DNA of 64,000 bases. Origin: Symbiodinium natans (Eukaryota; Sar; Dinophyceae; Suessiales; Symbiodiniaceae). Shown here one piece after another: positions 51,369 to 60,599 of this stretch. Both the position numbers and the translations under genes were made by a program. The stretch's first letter is position 1; each line of letters starts with the position of its first letter. The notes beneath the pieces are model-generated. The model did not search any database. It was not told where the DNA came from and saw nothing but the letters and a program-made list of their open reading frames with translations. The stretch covers positions 141,501 to 205,500 of the forward strand of contig CAJNDS010002740.1 of NCBI GenBank assembly GCA_905221605.1, written 5' to 3'.

Positions 51369-51517
51369 TTCTCGCCAGCAGCGCTGAGCTCACTCGCTTG
51401 ACTTGCCATTGCATAACGCCCAAACCCTGAACTCCGTGTGTGTGCCCCAAAAGCCCTAAACCCTAACCCCGAAACCCCGAAACCCTAAACCTAAACCCTA
51501 AACCCTAAACCCTAAAC

Positions 51518-51577
51518 CCTGGGCCTTGCCTCGCCGGCGTTCAAGTCCAGCAGCAGGCTCTCGTCAAAATCCGCGGT
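51518..51577 (-). CDS. single exon, unknown protein
   Basis: Acceptor TTGGCCCCCAG, 60 nt, phase 0-0, reading TADFDESLLLDLNAGEARPR, donor AGG^GTTTAGGG. Confidence 0.66.
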
Positions 51578-51627
51578 CTGGGGGCCAAGGCTTGGGCGGC
51601 TTCCGGCGTGAGGCTACGAGTTGCATA

Positions 51628-51780
51628 AGAACCCCCCAAAAAATGAGAGAATATTTTCCTAATAAGGGAAATATAGGAAACATTTAGAACCCCCCCCCCC
51701 AAAAAAAGAACATTTTTCCTAATAAGGGAAATATAGGAAACATTTTTGGGGTGGGGGGGGGTTCTTAAGCAAATAGTAGT
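51628..51780 (-). repeat. MITE family F, copy 1 (internally duplicated)
   Basis: TAAGAACCCCCC..GGGGGTTCTTAAGC termini with two internal copies of TTTTCCTAATAAGGGAAATA plus TAGGAAACATTT. ACTACTATTTGC follows on the sense strand, as in copy 2. Confidence 0.85.
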
Positions 51781-51789
51781 AAGGGGTTT

Positions 51790-52460
51790 CAAGGGCTCCG
51801 AGGGTGTGAAGGGTGTTGAGGCCTTAAAGGGTTTAAAGGGATTGAAGGGGCTTTAAGGGGTTCTAAGGTTTTCAAGGGTGTGAAGGGCGTTGAGGGGTTG
51901 AAGGGTTCGAAGGGTTTTGAGGGATTTGCAGGTTTTGTTTAGGTATTGAAGTGCTTCAAGGGCTTTAAGGGTTCTCAGGGCTTACCCTTTGAAGGGCTTT
52001 AAGGGCTTAAAGGGGCTTCGAAAGTTTAAAGGGCTTTAAGGGTTTGAGGGGCTGTAACAGCTTTAAGGGTTTAGGGTTTCGGATTTAGGGTATGGGTTAA
52101 GATTGAGGGTTGGGTATTTGGGGTTTAGGACTTATAGGGGTGAGGGTTCCAGGCCCCTACCCACCCCCCCCCCCCCCCCCCCCCCGAAAATGCGCAGCCC
52201 CAAACTCCCCGAACCCTTCAAGTCTTTACATTTTGGAGCTAAACATGCCTTCAAAAACCTAAAGACCCTTAAAACCCTAAACGCCTTATGTACCCGCCGG
52301 GCGGATGAGGGTTTCCAAAGGAGAGCCCGTACCAGGGAGTCTGCGTTGCACGGGGTTTGGGGTGTAGGATTTAGGGTTGAGGGCTTTGGGCTTAGGTTTA
52401 GGGTTTAGAGCTTAGGGCTTGCGGTTTAGGGTTTAGGGTTTCGGGTTTAGGGTTTTAGGG
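51790..52460. other. diverged repeats without a gene
   Basis: 51790-52075 is made of AAGGGTTT/TTGAAGGG words. A C run lies at 52166-52185. 52195-52350 is unique and weakly open. Confidence 0.5.
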
Positions 52461-52476
52461 CTTAGGGTGCACACAC

Positions 52477-52685
52477 ACACACACGTCAGAAACAGCTTCT
52501 TCTTCAGCACAGGATACCGCTCTGGGCACCGCATAAGGAAGCGAAAGACTCAACTGGCGTAGGTCTGTACACTGTACAAAAGCATGCTGCTCTTCTACAA
52601 GCCACGACTTTTTAACCGAAACTTTGTGAACTTTGGGTTCTTGGGGGTCTGCCCTGCGGACGGCCCCCATGCTCACAGCGGGCAA
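52477..52685 (-). CDS. probable exon, unknown protein
   Basis: An uninterrupted frame contains ADPQEPKVHKVSVKKSWLVE, EQHAFVQCTDLRQLSLSLPY and CAEEEAVSD, just before a GTGTGTGTGTG tract that could supply the donor. The right boundary is not fixed. Confidence 0.45.
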
Positions 52686-52689
52686 GTAT

Positions 52690-53640
52690 CCATCCGGAGC
52701 TGCTCCTTGGCAAAACGTGCTTTGGATTCATGCCTGGAGTTTTTCAAGCTTCAGGGTGCAGGGTTCAGAGCTTTTGGCTTAGGGTTTAAGTTTCGAGGTG
52801 GGGACTTAGGGTCCAGGATGCGTGTGTCAGAGGATGCACACGGGGGTTGCGAATTAAGGGCACACCTCAAGGGGTGTCGCAGGCTCGCGCAGCTAAGTGG
52901 GCCCTGCACCCTAAAGCCTAAACTCGAAGCTTCACGAGGTAACCCCCTAGCAAGAGGGGCCTCCTTATGATCCTTCTGGCATCCCCATCCTTAAAAGAAG
53001 CCAGGGTTGAGGGTTTAGGGTTTCAACGACAGCTAGCCTATAGATTCACGGTGGCTGGATTACTAGTAATTACGTCTCGTGCGTGCTTTCATAGGGTTGA
53101 GGCACCCGAAGCGTAAAGCACTTCTCTCCACCCACTTCTCTCTCCCAGCCCGCCACGAGCCCCGCACGCCCCCCCCCCCCCCCGCCATCCCTTCTCTCAT
53201 TGCACGCAACCACAACATGCCCTTTACACCTTTTCGGCATCTCCGCTTGCGGTTGTTTTGCTTATTGGTACGTCTCGCTTACTATGTCACTATGTGCGGT
53301 TGCTTGCTTACTGCGCCTTCGCTTACTGTGTGCCTGCTTTGCTTATTGGTGTGTCTTCTCTGTTTTGATTCGTGGTGCATCTTCGCCTACTGCGCGGTTG
53401 TTTTGCTCAATAACTCATTCAGCTCAAAGTCCCCACGAAATGCTCAAGTTCTGTATGAGCCCTGTCCGGCAGGCTTCAGCGTCAAGGCATATTACAACGA
53501 CGCTCTCGCCAGTTTGGTGTCTAGGGCTTAGGCTCAGGGCTTTTTACGGCCTATATGGAAGGTACCTATGCCCGCCTTTCACGACCCTTACAGGGACTAT
53601 AAAGGGCACCTGCTTCATCCTAATTCCCTGATTGCGTACC
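52690..53640. other. no firm gene; TTGGTACGTC-type repeats
   Basis: 53079-53535 is open on plus but is built on repeats of TGCTTATTGGT(A/G)(C/T)GTCT and CTTACTATG/CTTACTGCG, giving Cys/Leu-rich readings I do not trust. 53535-53635 may be a small element. Confidence 0.4.
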
Positions 53641-53699
53641 CTAAACCCTAAACCATAAACCCTAAACCCTAAACCCTAAACCCTAAACCCTAAACCCAG

Positions 53700-53794
53700 C
53701 TCCCTGCGCTCAGGAAGCCTGGACGAGCTGGAACTTCCGAAGCTTCTTGCGCCCTCCCTGCAGGCTCTGCTCCACGTGGTGCCCCCTGCGTCGG
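53700..53794 (+). CDS. single exon between two heptamer arrays, unknown protein
   Basis: CCCTAAACCCAG, then 95 nt reading SLRSGSLDELELPKLLAPSL and QALLHVVPPAS, then G^GTTTAGGG. The leucine pattern suggests helices. Confidence 0.68.
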
Positions 53795-53900
53795 GTTTAG
53801 GGTTTAGGGTTTAGGGTTTAGGGTTTAGGGTTTAGGGTTTAGGGTTTAGGGCTTAGGGTTTAGGGCTTAGGGCTTAGGGCTTAGGGTTTAGGGTCTAAAG
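53795..53900 (+). repeat. (TTTAGGG)n then (TTAGGGC)n array
   Basis: The donor of the exon at 53700-53794 is the first heptamer. Confidence 0.95.
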
Positions 53901-54402
53901 CACAGGGCCGAGTGGGTGGCCACACGGCTTGGGGTTCAGGGCTTTTTGCAAGGGCCCAGAGACCCTGATTGCAAGGCATAGGGGGCTTCATGAGGGGGCC
54001 TTTGGGTTTGGGGTTTAGGATGGTTTAGGGTACTTCCCGGGGCCTACGGGTTTTCACGGATTTCTCATGGTTTTTTTCCGGGGCTTTCCTTTCGTTCTTG
54101 AGCTTCTGGTTCTGGATTTCAGGGGTTTCAGGTGGCTCTTCGGGTTCAGATGACCTCAGAAGAGATCCGCGGAGCGGCCGGTTTGTTCGGTGTTCAGGGT
54201 TTAGAGTTTAGGGCTTCGGGCATAGGGCTGGAGGTTTAGGGTTGAGAGTTTAGGGCTGAGGGTTTTGGGTTTAGGATGCTAAGGGCTTGCACCCCTCAAA
54301 CTTGAACCTTACACCCTAAGCCCTAAACCCTAAACCCTAAACCCTAAGCCCTAAGCCCTAACCCTAAACCCTAAACCCGAAACCCCAAGAGCCCGCCTGT
54401 AG

Positions 54403-54462
54403 GCAGCCGGCATCCGCCGCGCCATCCTCGCCCAGGCTTCGGGTCGAAACCCTGAACTTATG
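54403..54462 (+). CDS. single exon, unknown protein
   Basis: Acceptor GCCCGCCTGTAG, 60 nt, phase 0-0, reading AAGIRRAILAQASGRNPELM, donor ATG^GTTTAGGG. Confidence 0.6.
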
Positions 54463-55230
54463 GTTTAGGGTTTAGGGTTAGGGTTTGGGGTTTAGGGTTT
54501 GGGGCTTGGGGTTTGGGGTTTAGGGTTTAGGGTTTAGGGTTTGGGGTTTGGGGTTTGGCATTTAGGGTTTGGGGTTTAGGCTGTGGGGTTTGCGGTTTGG
54601 GCCTCAATCCACAACAACAATCAAACCACATTTTCTGAGCCCCAAAACCAGACACCTAAACTGTAAACCCTGAAGAACCCTGAGCCCCAAATCCCTAAAC
54701 CCCCTAAACCACTAAACCCCCAAACCCCCAAACCCCTAAACGCCTGTACCCCAAACCCTACACCCTAAACCCTGAACCCTAAACCCTAAACCCTAAACCC
54801 CAAACCCTAAACCCTAAACCCCAACCCATCCGCTCCCTGCGCCTCGCCGAGTAGGAGGCTCCCCGGGAGGCGAAGGAGGCAACGGGCACACGCCGGTGAC
54901 GGCGGCCATCACGTCTCTCCCTGGGGGTCACACTGACTCGCTTTGAGGGTTTGGGATACAGGGTTTAGGGCTTGGAGTTTAGGGCTTAGGGTTTTAGGGT
55001 TTTAGGGTTTAGGGTTTAGGGTTTCGGGTTTAGGGTTTAGGGTTTAGGGTTTAGGGTTTTGGGTTTTGGGTTTAGGGCTTAGGGCTTATGGCTTAGGGGC
55101 CCAGTGTTCAGGAGACCCATTTAAGAACCCCCGCGTCTGCAGGATGGGCGCATCCCCAAAGCCCCTGCACTACCAGGAGCCTTGTCGCCCTAAGGGCCTG
55201 AAAGCTTGCAGTAGCCCTAAACCCTAAACC
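54463..55230. repeat. heptamer arrays with two undecided islands
   Basis: Arrays at 54463-54600, 54750-54825 and 54960-55095. Island 54840-54920 reads EAPREAKEATGTR (plus, good tract) or MAAVTGVCPLPPS (minus). Island 55120-55190 reads GDKAPGSAGALGMRPSCRRG (minus) or MGASPKPLHYQEPCRPKG (plus). Confidence 0.55.
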
Positions 55231-55241
55231 CAACCCTAAAC

Positions 55242-55340
55242 CCTAAGTTCCCACAGGCTGAAGCTGCCAAGAGTCCATTTCCGATTTCGGAGCTTCCGGT
55301 CCTCGTTGTACTCGTCGAAGCACTGGTGCAACCTAGTCTG
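55242..55340 (-). CDS. single exon, unknown protein
   Basis: Acceptor AACCTCCAAG, 99 nt, phase 0-0, reading QTRLHQCFDEYNEDRKLRNR then KWTLGSFSLWELR, donor AGG^GTTTAGGG. Rich in W, Y, F and charged residues; minus clearly preferred. Confidence 0.74.
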
Positions 55341-55699
55341 CTTGGAGGTTCAGGGTGCGTATACCCCCAATTATAACTTGGGTTTCGGGGTTAGGGTTAG
55401 GGTTTAGGGTTTAGGGTTCAGGGTTCAGGGTTCAGGGTTTAGGGTACTATAATCCCAATTTTCACCCCCTAAGTCCTCAAAGTAGGTCATAAGTAGACTT
55501 GTTATTGTGGTTATTAGTACCCATGAACCTGCAAGTAGCTTGGGATGGCGTAACGCACACTCGACCCTATAGGGCAAACCCTGAGCCCTAAAACTCTATA
55601 TCCTGAAACCTCAACCGTAAAACCCTAAACCCTAAAACCCTAAACCCTAGACCCTAACCCCGAAGAAGAAGAAGAAGAAGAACACGGGCCCTAAATCCT

Positions 55700-55990
55700 C
55701 CTTGTGAGGGAGTACCCGCCGGGAGCGTCGCCAAGCTTGGGGGCGCCTCATCTTGCGAAATACCAGATTTTGGCCATCCGCTCCTGTCAAAAGTGTCAAC
55801 AGTCACAGGGATCCAAGGATCCTCGCTCAAAAAGTGTCAACTTTGTGGTGCTCACCATACAAAGCGCCTGCCCGACACCTGCGGAGCACATGGTAGCACC
55901 TTTCCGGAAGCTCCAACACAGGAAAGCAACTTCATCGCGACCCTCGGAATTTACTGTCGTCTTCTTGTGAATAACGGTCCTTCGTGCGGT
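55700..55990 (+). pseudogene. zinc-knuckle-like Cys-rich frame broken by a frameshift
   Basis: Frame 1: LAKYQILAIRSCQKCQQSQG then SKDPRS. After a run of five A near 55829 the next frame continues KKCQLCGAHHTKRLPDTCGA and EAPTQESNFIATLGIYCRLL. The C-x2-C and C-x2-C-x2-H-H pattern suggests zinc binding, as in mobile-element proteins. One indel separates the halves. Confidence 0.5.
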
Positions 55991-56065
55991 TTAGCGTTTA
56001 GGGTTTGGGGCTTACAATAGCTACAGGGGTGTCCGGCGCGTTGGGCCCACGATCTTCGAATCTCC

Positions 56066-56146
56066 ATGCCCAGTAGAAAAGAATTATGCGTCCGTCCCGA
56101 AAGAAAGCAGGAGGAAGAGAAAATGCGAGCCTCTCGGGCTGCAGGT
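56066..56146 (+). CDS. possible first exon, charged protein
   Basis: ATG at 56066 opens MPSRKELCVRPERKQEEEKM then RASRAA, with a consensus donor GCAG^GTAAGC. Read through, the frame stays open to 56327 with a Lys/Gln/Asn-rich tail, so an unspliced form is possible. Confidence 0.45.
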
Positions 56147-56506
56147 AAGCCCAACCCGCAAACCCACCCCGAAACTTCACTAACCCGGAGCCTGCCGAAA
56201 CTTAGAGAAGCTGATCAAAGAAACCATCGGGCATCGAAAGCCAACAAACAAAACAAGCAAAATCAAAGCAAGACGTCAGCAGATAATCTGCGCCAACAAG
56301 AGACAGACGAAATCAGAAAGAACCCCTGATCCCGAAAATGATCGAGAACAACTTAAGGCTCCAACCCCAAAGACCTTAAACCAGAATGCGCCTAAAGCGG
56401 TACTTTCCACTCTGTCTGATTCGGTTTTCGGCAGTTTTGTCCGAATTCTTTCTACTAAAATCTCAAACTTCACAGCTCCAGCCTACAGGGTTTAGGGTCT
56501 AGGCTT

Positions 56507-56620
56507 TCTTCATGAACCCCCAAAAATCCCAGAACCCGAGCGCCCTTAAGTTCTTCATGAACCCTAAACCCTAAACCCTAAACCCCCGAAATCCCAGAAC
56601 CCGAGCGCCCTTGAGCTGAG
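56507..56620 (+). repeat. direct duplication of an exon edge with a CCCTAAA spacer
   Basis: ATCCCAGAACCCGAGCGCCC occurs at 56526-56545 and 56591-56610, separated by CCCTAAA heptamers. The right copy is the 3' part of the exon at 56584-56680. Confidence 0.85.
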
Positions 56621-56680
56621 AAGCTCAGGCATGCAAAGCGGACACTCGCAGATGTAGTCTGAGTACACCGACCAGTAGTC
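56584..56680 (-). CDS. single exon with CxxC motif, unknown protein
   Basis: Acceptor ATCGTCGAG, 97 nt reading DYWSVYSDYICECPLCMPEL then LSSRALGFWDFG, donor GGGG^GTTTAGGG. The CPLC pair and aromatic residues make minus certain. Resembles the exon at 58159-58260 (ACPSC) and part of 11476-11613. Confidence 0.72.
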
Positions 56681-56689
56681 CTCGACGAT

Positions 56690-56808
56690 TTTAGGGTTTA
56701 GGGTTTAGGGTTTAGGGTTTAGGGTTTAGGGTTTAGGGTTTAGGGTTTAGGGTTTAGGGTTTAGGGTTTAGGGTTTAGGGTTTAGGGTTTAGGGTTTAGG
56801 GTTTGGGG
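56690..56808 (+). repeat. (TTTAGGG)n array
   Basis: About 17 perfect heptamers. Confidence 0.97.
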
Positions 56809-56877
56809 TGGTTGGCTCCTCCCTCCCCTCTCCCTCCGCCCTCTCCGCCCCTCTCCCTCCTCTCCTCCTACTACTAG

Positions 56878-57183
56878 TACGACGACGATGACGACGAGTC
56901 CCAGTCCCAGTCCCAGTCCAAGCTCCGACTCCCATGCCCACTAGGGTTTAGGGTTTAGGGTTTAGGGTTTAGGGTTTAGGGTTTAGGGTTTAGGGTTTAG
57001 GGTTTAGGGTTTAGGGTTTAGGGTTTAGGGGATAAGCGGAGACTTAGACCCTGTGGTCACAGCAAGAGCCGCCACCGCGCCTCAAAAGGGCCACGGTTCC
57101 GGCTCCCCTCTCTCGACGGCTTCTTCTCCTGGCCTCAGGAGCCCAAGTTGCCGCAAGAATGTCGCACAGAAGAAAAAGATAGG
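56878..57183 (+). CDS. two-exon fragment, acidic/SQ-rich protein
   Basis: A 60-nt pyrimidine tract ends CTACTACTAG. Exon 56878-56945 reads YDDDDDESQSQSQSKLRLPC, then GG^GTTTAGGG. After another long tract ending CCTGGCCTCAG, exon 57139-57183 continues in phase with SPSCRKNVAQKKK. The intron is a TTTAGGG array (56944-57030) plus unique DNA. Probably a disordered region. Confidence 0.58.
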
Positions 57184-57250
57184 GTTTAGGGTTTATGGTG
57201 TGGGGTTTAGGGCTTAGGGTTTTAGGGTTTAGGGTTTAGGGTTCATCGTA

Positions 57251-57625
57251 TCAATAATCAGCCAAGATTTCGTCACCATGAGAAGGATCATCTGAAAACG
57301 ACCCGGAAGCCGAAGAAACCGAAAGCCAGCGCGTACGCTGAGCGCCAGACTCAGCTTGAAGGAGAGAATGCGAGATCTGGCATTGGCAAAGTCTACCGAC
57401 GGAGTCCTTGGGCTCCCGCAGCGAAATGTTCTCGAATGTTTGCTTAAGAACCCCCCCCCCCCCCCCCAAAAAAAAAAAAAAGAACCGACATTCAAAGCAT
57501 ATTCTTCCTTAGAAGGGAAATATAGGGACTGTTTTCCTTAATTTGGGGGTTCTTAAGCAGTAAGCAAATAGTAGTTCTTGCGACTCTTGAGGAACTCGTT
57601 GGGCCACTCTCCATGATGGCATGTA
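57251..57625 (-). CDS. two-exon gene end whose intron is a family F MITE
   Basis: Exon 57559-57625 reads TCHHGEWPNEFLKSRKNYYL. Exon 57251-57442 continues in phase with QTFENISLREPKDSVGRLCQ and ends SFSDDPSHGDEILADY, TGA. The 116-nt intron (57443-57558) begins GCTTAAGAACCCCC and ends GGGGGTTCTTAAG, exactly the element's inverted termini, giving a GC-AG intron. The C-terminus is acidic and serine-rich. No domain recognised. Confidence 0.68.
57443..57558 (-). repeat. MITE family F, copy 2 (introner)
   Basis: Perfect palindromic ends CTTAAGAACCCCC/GGGGGTTCTTAAG, with internal CCCTATATTTCCCTTCTAAG related to copy 1. Confidence 0.85.
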
Positions 57626-57655
57626 CTGTCAGGCCACCTGAATGGCTGCTACAGC

Positions 57656-57775
57656 TAGGGTTTAGGGTTTAGGGTTTAGGGTTTAGGGTTTAGGGTTTAG
57701 GGTTTAGGGTTTAGGGTTTAGGGTTTAGGGTTTAGGGTTTAGGGTTTAGGGTTTAGGGTTTAGGGTTTAGGGTTC
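57656..57775 (+). repeat. (TTTAGGG)n array
   Basis: About 17 heptamers. Confidence 0.97.
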
Positions 57776-57989
57776 AGGGCTTCTTGCCACAACGTCTCCT
57801 CCCGAATCATCAACCGATATCAAGAACGCAGAAGTTTCAAGCCCTAAACCACCAAAAGCCATAAATCCCCGAAAGCCTAAACCAAAAAGACACACTGCCC
57901 CTAGCCCCCGACCCCGAAACCCCAGCCCAATAATAGTCCCTAAGCCCCGAACCCTAAAACGCTGTGAGCTCTGCAATCTAAGTTCCCAA

Positions 57990-58090
57990 TTGGGATGTTC
58001 CCCCTTACACTAACAGTCCTGAATCGGGATTATAGTACCACCAATTATAATCCCTATTAAGGACTGCTAGTACAAGGGGGAACATCCCAA
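57990..58090. repeat. MITE family B, copy 2
   Basis: Termini TTGGGATGTTCCCCCTTA and AAGGGGGAACATCCCAA, flanked by a CCCAA direct repeat. Confidence 0.93.
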
Positions 58091-58158
58091 CCCAAAAACC
58101 TAACCCAAACCCTAACCCTAAACCCTAAACCCTAAACCCGAAACCCTAAACCCTAAAC

Positions 58159-58260
58159 CTTTGAGACTCTGTGCAGCTGGGGCACGCGGCCTCCTCTGGG
58201 ATGTCGAGATCGAAGGTCAAGAAAGCCCACGGCCATCCTGCCCAAAGTTGCGGGCCTGGG
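58159..58260 (-). CDS. single exon with CxxC motif, unknown protein
   Basis: Acceptor GACCCTGCAG, 102 nt reading QLWAGWPWAFLTFDLDIPEE then AACPSCTESQR, donor AG^GTTTAGGG. Possibly the same protein family as 56584-56680. Confidence 0.72.
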
Positions 58261-58267
58261 CTGCAGG

Positions 58268-58410
58268 GTCTAGGGTTTAGGGTTTAGGTTTTAGGGTTTA
58301 GGGTTTAGGGTTTAGGGTTTAGGGTTTAGGGTTTAGGGTTTAGGGTTTAGGGTTTAGGGTTTAGGGTTTAGGGTTTAGGGTTTAGGGCTAAGGGTTTAGG
58401 GTTTAGGGTT
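58268..58410 (+). repeat. (TTTAGGG)n array
   Basis: About 20 heptamers upstream (sense) of the exon at 58159-58260. Confidence 0.97.
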
Positions 58411-58611
58411 ATACAAGGGTTTCGGGCGAGCTGAAAGAGCTCAGGGTTGAGTGGGTGGACGAGGGTTTGTTGTCGTCGGGTGTTTTCGAGGTTGAGGGTT
58501 GGATGATTCTTGCAAATTCGGGAGTCTGTGTGGCCTTGTGCTTTTGTTCTGTGGGGCCTAAACTGCCTAACCCTCAACCCTAAACCCTAGACCCTAAACC
58601 CTAAACCGTGG

Positions 58612-58730
58612 TCCTTCAGACCTTTTCTACAGCTTGGCTTTGAAAATGTAGCGGGACTCTTTTGGGCTCCTTCAGAAGGATTCGCGTCAACTAAGACCCT
58701 AAAGCCCCTAAACCCCTCAATCTCCTAAAC
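58612..58730. CDS. exon-like island, strand undecided
   Basis: Plus: CCTTTTCTACAG, then LGFENVAGLFWAPSEGFAST, stopping in the CCCTAAA-like DNA beyond. Minus: LVDANPSEGAQKSPATFSKP and GTTTAGGG. Confidence 0.42.
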
Positions 58731-58844
58731 CTTCCACTTCTAACCCCTGTACCCCAAAAACCCTCAACCCTCAACCCTAAACCCTAAACCCTAAACCCTA
58801 AACCCCCTGAACCCCAAACAACCCCTAAACCCTACACCCAGGCT

Positions 58845-59280
58845 GGGTGACTCGGCTCAGCTGAGGATGGGGCCCAGAGCATCCACAAGACCTCCAATTA
58901 GGGCTTGGGGTTTAGGATTTAGGGTTTGGGGTTAAGGGGTTAGGGTTTTGGGCTTTTGGGGTGAGAGGTTGGAGGACTGAGTGGGTTTTCCTTAGGGTTT
59001 GCTTAAGGATGGTTTTGTCTTGGGGGGGAGACATGGGCCCCTTTGTATGGGCGCCCTTGTATACCCACTATCTACCCCATATAAGAACCCGAAGGGCCCA
59101 TGCTTCAGCACCCGTGCAAATTACGCTGTCATTTCGAGGTGTGTGCTTTGCTTCCGGCCTACGATTGGGGTTCAAAATTTAGGAATGCGGCTTCGCTATA
59201 GCCCCAAACCCTCCAAAACCCGAAGCCCACAAACTCTTTCGAACCCTGAACCCTAAACCCTAGACCCTAGACCCCAAACC
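58845..59280. other. undecided island, MITE-like repeat, no firm gene
   Basis: 58850-58900 reads VLWMLWAPSSAEPSHPAW on minus. 59030-59102 is a short inverted-repeat element (CATGGGCCCC / GAAGGGCCCATG) that may be related to 335-455. Confidence 0.4.
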
Positions 59281-60425
59281 TCTCCTACTATATATATTTA
59301 AATGTTAAACCCCTTCGTGGATTTGGGCACAAACCTTCGTGGACATGAACACAAACCTTCGTGGACATAGGCACAAACCTTCGTGGACATAGGCAAAAAA
59401 CCTGGAATCGGGCTAGGGTTCGGGGTTTTCACTGGCTTCGTGGCCCTAGGGTTCAGGTTTTTCACTGGCTTCCTGGCCCTAGGGTTCAGGTTTTTCACTG
59501 GTTTTGTGCCCAAATCCACGAAGGTTTGTGCCCAAATCCGCGAAGGTTTGTGCCCAAATCCACGAAGGCCATTAACATTATAATGTTCGAACCTTCGTGG
59601 ATTTGGGCACAAACCTTCGTGGACATGGGCACAAACCTTCGTGGACATGGGCACAAACCTTCGTGGATTTGGGCACAAACCTTCGTGGACATAGGCACAA
59701 GCTTTCGAATCGGGCTAGGGTTCGCGGTTTTCACTGGCTTTTTTTGATGTTCGAGGGAGGGTTGGGGAAGATTCATTTTTTTCAGGTTTCCTTCCTTTTT
59801 CGAGCTCAAGAACAAGGGTTTAGGTTGTTCACAGTTTATTTTTGTTCCGAGCCCTCGGTCTAGGGTTCAGGATTTTCACAGTTTTTTAGGTCGAGCTTTA
59901 GGCTGGATTTGAGCTTTAGGCTGGATTCTTCCAGCTCCGAGGCCTAGGGTTTAGGATTTTGATGGTTTTTTCGAGTTTTATGTCGCACGCATCGAGGCTC
60001 AAAAATGGGAGTGCGAACTCGGTGACATGACATGATTTTTCGAGTTTTATGTCTAGGGTTTAGGGTTTTCACAGTTTTTTCTCGAGTGTTACGTCTAGGG
60101 TTTAGGATTCTCACAGTTTGGTTCGAGTTTCATGTCTAGGGTTTAGGATTTTCACAGTTTTTTTTTAAGTCTTATGTCTCCGGGATGAAGTTTTTCGAGC
60201 TTTATGTTCCACGCATCGAGGCTCAAATATGGGAGTGCGAACTCGGTGACATGATTTTTCGAGTTTTATGTCTAGGGAATCTGCAAGGACTGCCAGCGAA
60301 AACGTATAGGGAAGAAGGAGGTTGGATATTTTTCCTAATGGTGTGGGACCCAATGGGCGGGTGGGTATTCCCCTGTGGCCTTGAAAGCTGCTCAACTATG
60401 AATGCTTGGACCAGAGATGCTGAAC
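59281..60425. repeat. second large minisatellite element
   Basis: The left edge CTCCTACTATATATATTTAA matches 7384-7405. 59310-59700 is a ~28-bp repeat of CCTTCGTGGA(C/T)(A/T)TGGGCACAAA in both orientations. 59710-60290 is a repeat of TTTTCGAGTTTTATGTCTAG, GGTTTAGGATT and TTCACAGTTT, with GCATCGAGGCTCAAA plus ATGGGAGTGCGAACTCGGTG duplicated at 59987 and 60213. The right edge matches 9330-9415. The translations are artefacts. Confidence 0.85.
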
Positions 60426-60495
60426 CCTAAACCCTAAACCCTAAACCCTAAACCCTAAACCCTAAACCCTAAACCCTAAACCCTAAACCCTAAAC
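60422..60495 (-). repeat. (CCCTAAA)n array
   Basis: Ten heptamers at the donor side of exon 60496-60573. Confidence 0.96.
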
Positions 60496-60573
60496 CCTCC
60501 ACCAACACTCCTGCCAGGCGGCTGTGGTCCAGGCCGCTCTCTGCCAAGACCTGCTCCTGGGTCAGAGCCATGC
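60496..60573 (-). CDS. probable first exon, unknown protein
   Basis: After TCTAAGCCTCAG and GC comes ATG (60571) and MALTQEQVLAESGLDHSRLA then GVLVE, donor G^GTTTAGGG. The ATG right after an acceptor would fit a trans-splicing (spliced-leader) acceptor, but an internal exon is possible. Confidence 0.65.
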
Positions 60574-60599
60574 CTGAGGCTTAGAGCATGCAGGATTGT

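Noticed and set aside
50788-51450. 220-codon minus-strand open frame as a gene
   Set aside because: His/Thr-rich and poorly ordered; the plus strand reads more like a protein with one frameshift, so I listed that as a decayed frame.
59298-59863. Open frames with repeated CAHVHEGLCPNPRRF or WIWAQTFVDMGT
   Set aside because: They follow the 28-bp CCTTCGTGGA repeat in both orientations.
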